Shown here: piece by piece, positions 30,743-35,268 of the stretch
Layout of the letters: each line of letters starts with the position of its first letter
Numbering within the stretch: the first letter of the stretch is position 1
Source: Thermoanaerobaculia bacterium
GTDB lineage: Bacteria; Acidobacteriota; Thermoanaerobaculia; Gp7-AA8
DNA: 35,268 bases
NCBI GenBank assembly: GCA_016650215.1
Contig: JAENWF010000070.1
Location: 1 to 35,268, forward strand
Direction of reading: 5' to 3'
Notes under the pieces: model-generated
The model's database searches: none
Told to the model about the DNA's origin: nothing
What the model saw: the letters and a program-made list of their open reading frames with translations, nothing else
Made by a program: the position numbers and the translations under genes

Positions 30743-32587
30743 ATGCTCACGCCAATGACCACGGAGCAGGATCGATTTGCGCGTCTCAAAGAGCGTCTCA
30801 AAGAGCTGCCCGACCGGCCCGGCGTCTACCTGCACAAGAACCGTGAGGGGGAGGTCATCTACGTCGGGAAGGCGCGAAACCTCAAGAATCGCGTGAACTC
30901 CTATCTCGTCGGCCGAGGCGCGCGCGACACCAAGACGATGACGCTCGTGAACGAGATCGACGCGATCGACTTCGTCACCACCAACAACGAGCTCGAGGCG
31001 ATCCTGCTCGAGAACAACCTGATCAAGACGCATCAGCCGCGCTACAACATTCTTCTCCGGGACGACAAGACGTACCCCTACATCAAAGTCACACTCTCCG
31101 AGGACTATCCGCGCGCAGTGTTCACGAGGAGAGTCGATCGGAAGAGGGGCGACATCTACTACGGTCCTTTCTTCGCCGGGACGGCCCGCCGTCTGCTGAA
31201 GCTCGTTGCCGATCAGTTCCAGCTTCGGAGCTGCGATCTCGAGATCGTCTCCGGCAGGAGCGCGCTGCCACGTCCGTGTCTCTACTACGACATGCACCAG
31301 TGCCTCGGTCCCTGCGTCGTCGGACTGACAACACTTGAGGCGTACCGCGACATGGTCGACGATGTCGTGCTCTTTCTAGGGGGGAAACGGAAGGAGCTGC
31401 AGGACCGGCTCAGCGAGCGGATGCACAAGGCCGCGGCAAGCGAGAGCTTCGAGATCGCCCGCTACTACCGCGATCTCATCCGCACGGTCGAGCGTGTCCA
31501 GGCCGAGCAGCAGGTCGCGTCGGCCGAAGGTGAAGATGCGGATGTGTGGGGGCTGTGGGAAGAGGGGAGCGATATCGCCGTGCAGCTTTTCGTCATCCGC
31601 GACGGCAACGTCGTGGACCGGCGCGAGCTCTTCTGGGAAAAGGTCCAGGACTACCAGCCGGGTTACTTCCTCAGCGAAGTCCTTCAGCGCTACTACCAGG
31701 ACAACCTTTTCATTCCGTCCGAGATCCTCATCCCGTTTCCGATCGAAGAGGAGGTCGAGCTTCTGGTGGAGTGGCTCTCCTCGCAGCGCGCTCGAAAGGT
31801 CTCGCTCCGCGTTCCGCAGCGCGGAAAAGGGGTTGACCGGATGGAGCTCGCGACGCGCAACGCAAGGCTCTCGCACGAGTCTCGATTCCGCAAGGCGCAG
31901 CAGGATCGGTTGCAGATCGCCGGCGCGCGGCTCGGCCAGGTGCTCAATCACGAGGGCGAGATCCAGCGCATCGAGTCGTTCGACATCTCCAACATCCAGG
32001 GGAGCGACTCGGTGGCCGGCATGGTCGTGCTCGATCGCGGCAAGTTCGACAAGAATCAGTACCGCGTCTTCAACATCAAGACGGTCGTCGGCGCGGATGA
32101 CTTTCGCTCGATGGCTGAGGCGGTGGACCGGCGCTACCGGCGGCTGCTCGAAGAGGAGAAGCCGCTCCCCGACATGATCCTGATCGACGGCGGACGGGGC
32201 CAGCTCAACGCCGCATTGACGGCGCTGAACCGTCTCGGAATCGAAGGCATCACGATCGCGGGTCTCGCAAAACGTGAAGAAGAACTTTATGTTCCTGACC
32301 GCGAGGATCCGATCCGGCTCGAGCGTCGTGATCCGGCGCTCCAGCTCGTGCAGATGGTGCGCGACGAGACGCACCGCTTTGCGGTTTCATCGCATCGCAG
32401 GCGGCGATCGAAGCGTGTCCTGCATAGCGAGCTCGATGATCTGCCGGGCATCGGCGACAAGCGCCGCCGGTTACTCTTCGAGCGATTCGGAACCGTGTCG
32501 GGCGTGAAACAGGCATCGGCGCAGGACCTCATCAGCGTGTTGGGGCGGAAGGTCGGGCAATCGCTCTACGACGAGTTGCATGCATAG
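30743..32587 (+). CDS. uvrC: Excinuclease ABC subunit C
   Basis: LPDRPGVYLHKNREGEVIYVGKARNLKNRVNSY GIY-YIG domain; CLYYDMHQCLGPC; RIESFDISNIQGSDSVAGMVV; LIDGGRGQLNAA; C-terminal HhH LPGIGDKRRRLL. Start may be ATG 30755. Confidence 0.96.
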   Translation: MLTPMTTEQDRFARLKERLKELPDRPGVYLHKNREGEVIYVGKARNLKNRVNSYLVGRGARDTKTMTLVNEIDAIDFVTTNNELEAILLENNLIKTHQPRYNILLRDDKTYPYIKVTLSEDYPRAVFTRRVDRKRGDIYYGPFFAGTARRLLKLVADQFQLRSCDLEIVSGRSALPRPCLYYDMHQCLGPCVVGLTTLEAYRDMVDDVVLFLGGKRKELQDRLSERMHKAAASESFEIARYYRDLIRTVERVQAEQQVASAEGEDADVWGLWEEGSDIAVQLFVIRDGNVVDRRELFWEKVQDYQPGYFLSEVLQRYYQDNLFIPSEILIPFPIEEEVELLVEWLSSQRARKVSLRVPQRGKGVDRMELATRNARLSHESRFRKAQQDRLQIAGARLGQVLNHEGEIQRIESFDISNIQGSDSVAGMVVLDRGKFDKNQYRVFNIKTVVGADDFRSMAEAVDRRYRRLLEEEKPLPDMILIDGGRGQLNAALTALNRLGIEGITIAGLAKREEELYVPDREDPIRLERRDPALQLVQMVRDETHRFAVSSHRRRRSKRVLHSELDDLPGIGDKRRRLLFERFGTVSGVKQASAQDLISVLGRKVGQSLYDELHA

Positions 32588-32688
32588 TCATCTTGGCGAA
32601 TGACGCGTGTGACGCGATAATCGCAAAGTCGGGAAGTGCCCAACAAAGCAAAGGCCGAAGAGCTGAGCGAAGGGTGGGCGGGGGAAGC

Positions 32689-34437
32689 ATGCATCTGGAA
32701 GGCGAAATCGCCAGCATCAATCTGATCGACCGTCTCATCGACATGTGGCGCCAGCAGTTCACCGGCGCGCTCCGATTCGAGAACGACGGAATCATCAAGA
32801 TCATCTACTTCAAAGGCGGAGACGTGCTTTCCGCGAGCACGAACGACCGCGCGGACAGCGTCGATGAGATGCTCATGCGCGCCGGGAAGGTGACGAAGGA
32901 GCACGTCAAGCAGGCTTTAACCAAGCGGAAAGAGAACGAGACGCTCGGCGACGCGCTCCTGAACCTCGGGTTCATCACCCGGAAAGAGCTCGCATGGGGG
33001 CGCCGCGTCCAGGTCATCCACGTCATCCGCTCGGTGAGCGAGTGGACGGCCGGCACGTACACGATCGTCGCCGACTATCTGCCGAAGCGCGAGGAGGGGA
33101 CGATCTTCCCTCTGCCGCAACTCATCGTCGAGATGACCGTCACGGAAACCGAGCGGCAGAAATTCGAGCGTGCACTGGAGAGCGGAGGTGTCGTCTTCGA
33201 AAAGACCCCGCTCTTCGATCAAACCTTTTCGCGGCTCGGGTTGAACGAAGACGCCGACGCGATCTCATCGCAGATCGACGGATTCAGAACCGCGGCCGAG
33301 GTGGCGGCCGCGTCCAAGCAGGACACCTTCAACGCGTACAAGTTGCTCCACGCGCTCTCACTCCTCGGGCTCATTCAGCGTCCGCAGACCGGATACGGCG
33401 TCATCTCTTCGCCCGCGGATCTGAGTTTCGAGAGCGATGGGGTGGCGGATGCGGCGGACGCGTGGGGATCCGCTCCGCAATTTGAGCTCGACGACGAGCC
33501 TCCGCCCGCGGCGATACCGGACTTTTCTGCTCCGGCAAACAACGCGTCGCCTTCGGGATTCGTCGTGACGAGCGAGATTGCGCCGACCATCGAGATGAAG
33601 TCGCCGGTGATTCCTCCGCCTGCGGCCGTTTCGCTGCCGCCGCTCGTGACGTCGCTGCCGCCGCTCGACCTCGATCGCAATCGCGTCGAGGTACCGGAGT
33701 GGGGATTCGACGAAGCGCAGATCGACGCAGCAAGAAAAGCGACGGAGTCGCGGCCACTGCCGGCGTCCATCAGAACGCCTCAGTCTCAGTCTTCGCGCGA
33801 GCCGATGCGCCGCGCCCAGCCGAAGCCGAAGAGAAGCTACGGCTTCCTCGTGACGCTGATGGTGCTCTTCATCCTCGCGGGGCTCGGATACTTTGGCTAT
33901 CAGTGGTGGATCGGACGGGAGCCTGTGACGGTGACCAACCCTCTGCCGCCGCGCGTGGTTACGAGCCCCTCGACGACGACCACCACCACGACGGAGAGCG
34001 TTCCGAGTGCCACGATCGTCGAGTCAGCGCCTCCGCCTGCGACGACAACCGCTCCCGCTTTGACGACATCCACCACGGCAACGATTGCTCCGCCGCCGAG
34101 GCCGCAGGTCGTGACGCCGCGCGGCACGCCTCCGCCGCCGGCAGCCACGGGCGACGCGACACGCGATCGCTATGACGCGATGGCGCGCGAGTTCGCCGCG
34201 AATCCTCGGGCGAACTTCGCGGTCCAGGTCGCGATCGTCTGCGATCCGGCGAACGTCCAGAAAGCGTTGCGCAACAGCGACGCGGTCTGGTTCATCCCGA
34301 TCTCGCTGAAGGGCCGCTCCTGCTACCGGATGTTCTGGGGCCGGTACGAAACCCGCTCCGCAGCCGAGAAGGGGATGAGCTCACTGCCTGCGAGCCTCCG
34401 CGAAGGAACTCCGGCAGTCGTGACGGTACCGCAATGA
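32689..34437 (+). CDS. DUF4388 (PATAN-like) protein with Pro/Thr-rich linker, one TM segment and a SPOR-like C-terminus
   Basis: MHLEGEIASINLIDRLIDMWRQQFTGALRFENDGIIKIIYFKGGDVLSAST; TM YGFLVTLMVLFILAGLGYFGYQWW; C-terminal FAVQVAIVCDPANVQKAL...CYRMFWGRYETRSAAEKGMSSLP. Confidence 0.75.
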   Translation: MHLEGEIASINLIDRLIDMWRQQFTGALRFENDGIIKIIYFKGGDVLSASTNDRADSVDEMLMRAGKVTKEHVKQALTKRKENETLGDALLNLGFITRKELAWGRRVQVIHVIRSVSEWTAGTYTIVADYLPKREEGTIFPLPQLIVEMTVTETERQKFERALESGGVVFEKTPLFDQTFSRLGLNEDADAISSQIDGFRTAAEVAAASKQDTFNAYKLLHALSLLGLIQRPQTGYGVISSPADLSFESDGVADAADAWGSAPQFELDDEPPPAAIPDFSAPANNASPSGFVVTSEIAPTIEMKSPVIPPPAAVSLPPLVTSLPPLDLDRNRVEVPEWGFDEAQIDAARKATESRPLPASIRTPQSQSSREPMRRAQPKPKRSYGFLVTLMVLFILAGLGYFGYQWWIGREPVTVTNPLPPRVVTSPSTTTTTTTESVPSATIVESAPPPATTTAPALTTSTTATIAPPPRPQVVTPRGTPPPPAATGDATRDRYDAMAREFAANPRANFAVQVAIVCDPANVQKALRNSDAVWFIPISLKGRSCYRMFWGRYETRSAAEKGMSSLPASLREGTPAVVTVPQ

Positions 34438-34991
34438 TGACACTTCTCACATCGGTCGGACTCGGACTCGGCGCAGGCGTCAACACCTACGCGACTCTGC
34501 TCGTTTTCGGATTGCTCGCGCGACTGAAGCCGGGGACGTTCAGTGGCGACATGGCGCACTTCTTTTCGTCGACGCCGGTGCTGATCGTAGTCGGCGTGCT
34601 CTACACGATCGAGTTTGTCGCCGACAAGTTTCCGGCGGTCGACCACGTGTGGGACGTGGTGCACACGTTCATCCGGCCGGCTGCCGGCGCGCTCGTTGGA
34701 TGGGCTGCGGCGTCACACAATCTTCCGCAGAGCTGGGTGATTCTCGCGAGCGTGATCGCCGGCGGTGCTGCACTGACGACGCACGCGGCGAAATCGTCGC
34801 TGCGTGTCGCAAGCACCGCGACCACCGCGGGAGTCGCGAATCCGATTCTCTCGATCGTCGAAGATCTGTTCGCGTTCGTGAACGCGATCGTGGCGATCTT
34901 CCTGCCGGCTCTCGTGGCAGTGATGATCGTGCTGGTGGTGATCACATTTTTGATACTGATGAGGCGCTACAGAAAACGCGAGAGTTTTTGA
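34434..34991 (+). CDS. DUF4126 domain-containing membrane protein
   Basis: LLTSVGLGLGAGVNTYATLLVFGLLARL, YTIEFVADKFPAVDHVWDVVHTFIRPAAGALVG; short overlap with the upstream ORF. Confidence 0.85.
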   Translation: MMTLLTSVGLGLGAGVNTYATLLVFGLLARLKPGTFSGDMAHFFSSTPVLIVVGVLYTIEFVADKFPAVDHVWDVVHTFIRPAAGALVGWAAASHNLPQSWVILASVIAGGAALTTHAAKSSLRVASTATTAGVANPILSIVEDLFAFVNAIVAIFLPALVAVMIVLVVITFLILMRRYRKRESF

Positions 34992-35015
34992 TGTCGGCCT
35001 GCCGACATTCTTTCT
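34991..35015 (+). terminator. Intrinsic terminator after the DUF4126 gene
   Basis: ATGTCGG-CCTG-CCGACAT hairpin followed by TCTTTCT; overlaps the last base of the stop codon. Confidence 0.65.
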
Positions 35016-35095
35016 AAGTCCATAAATCGCAGCAATTTAGTGGAATGCATTTCCGGTGGGATTCCCCGGCGTCCATCTCCTGTTACGATGAGATG

Positions 35096-35268
35096 TGGAG
35101 CGGATCGGGGGATCGCCGTGCCGCAAGGTACGGAGGAAAGTCCGAACTCCCACGGGCAGCAGGCTGGATAACGTCCAGGCGTGGCGACACGACGGAAAGT
35201 GCAACAGAAAGATACCGCCGTGCAAACGGTAAGGGTGAAATGGTGCGGTAAGAGCGCACCATTTCACC
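35096..35268 (+). ncRNA. rnpB: RNase P RNA, bacterial class A-like, 3' truncated by window end
   Basis: GGAGGAAAGTCCGAACTCCCACGGGCAGCAGGCTGGATAACGTCCAG...GAAAGTGCAACAGAAAGATACCGCC...GGTAAGGGTGAAATGGTGCGGTAAGAGCGCACC are the conserved RNase P RNA blocks; 5' end approximate. Confidence 0.93.

Noticed and set aside
31376-32374. 332-aa minus-strand ORF
   Set aside because: Antisense shadow of uvrC.
34000-34140. ACC/ACG-rich tract in the DUF4388 gene as a regulatory repeat
   Set aside because: Explained as a Thr/Pro-rich flexible linker in the coding frame (TSPSTTTTTTESVPSATIVESAPPPATTTAPALTTSTTATIAPPPRP).

Overview
High-GC bacterial chromosomal window, Acidobacteriota-like in feel (taxonomy is inference only), made mostly of housekeeping and metabolic genes. 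In order: C-terminal tail of a probable outer-membrane beta-barrel gene; sulfatase-fold/TPR lipoprotein; DUF4440-alpha/beta hydrolase fusion; proline dehydrogenase; tyrosine phenol-lyase followed by an NfnAB/SudBA-like pair; secreted beta-helix protein; SpmA/SpmB; APC permease; D-aminoacylase-like amidohydrolase and lysA; thyA-folA; MFS; gamma carbonic anhydrase; aspS; aroB; PAS histidine kinase with a small unknown protein; PBP1A; receiver protein; small membrane protein; uvrB; GT2; esterase; PadR; uvrC; DUF4388 protein; DUF4126 protein; and the 5' part of RNase P RNA (rnpB) running off the right edge. I found no CRISPR array, prophage, transposase or tRNA. The most interesting unexplained signal is intergenic: several families of short interspersed repeats sit at gene ends and starts. 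These are CCTGAGCGAAGCGAAGGATC inverted pairs, ATGCAAA and AGCACTC heptamer arrays, a 7-8 bp TAACCG-type array, a GCCGGCGCCACATC inverted element, and a TGAGAGGCTGTGAA element whose TGA is the stop codon of two unrelated genes. Other points of interest: tpl with a CRP-like palindrome in its upstream region, an amidohydrolase without the HxH metal motif, a sulfatase-fold enzyme with Thr at the catalytic position, and a gene remnant after PBP1A that the ORF track misses.
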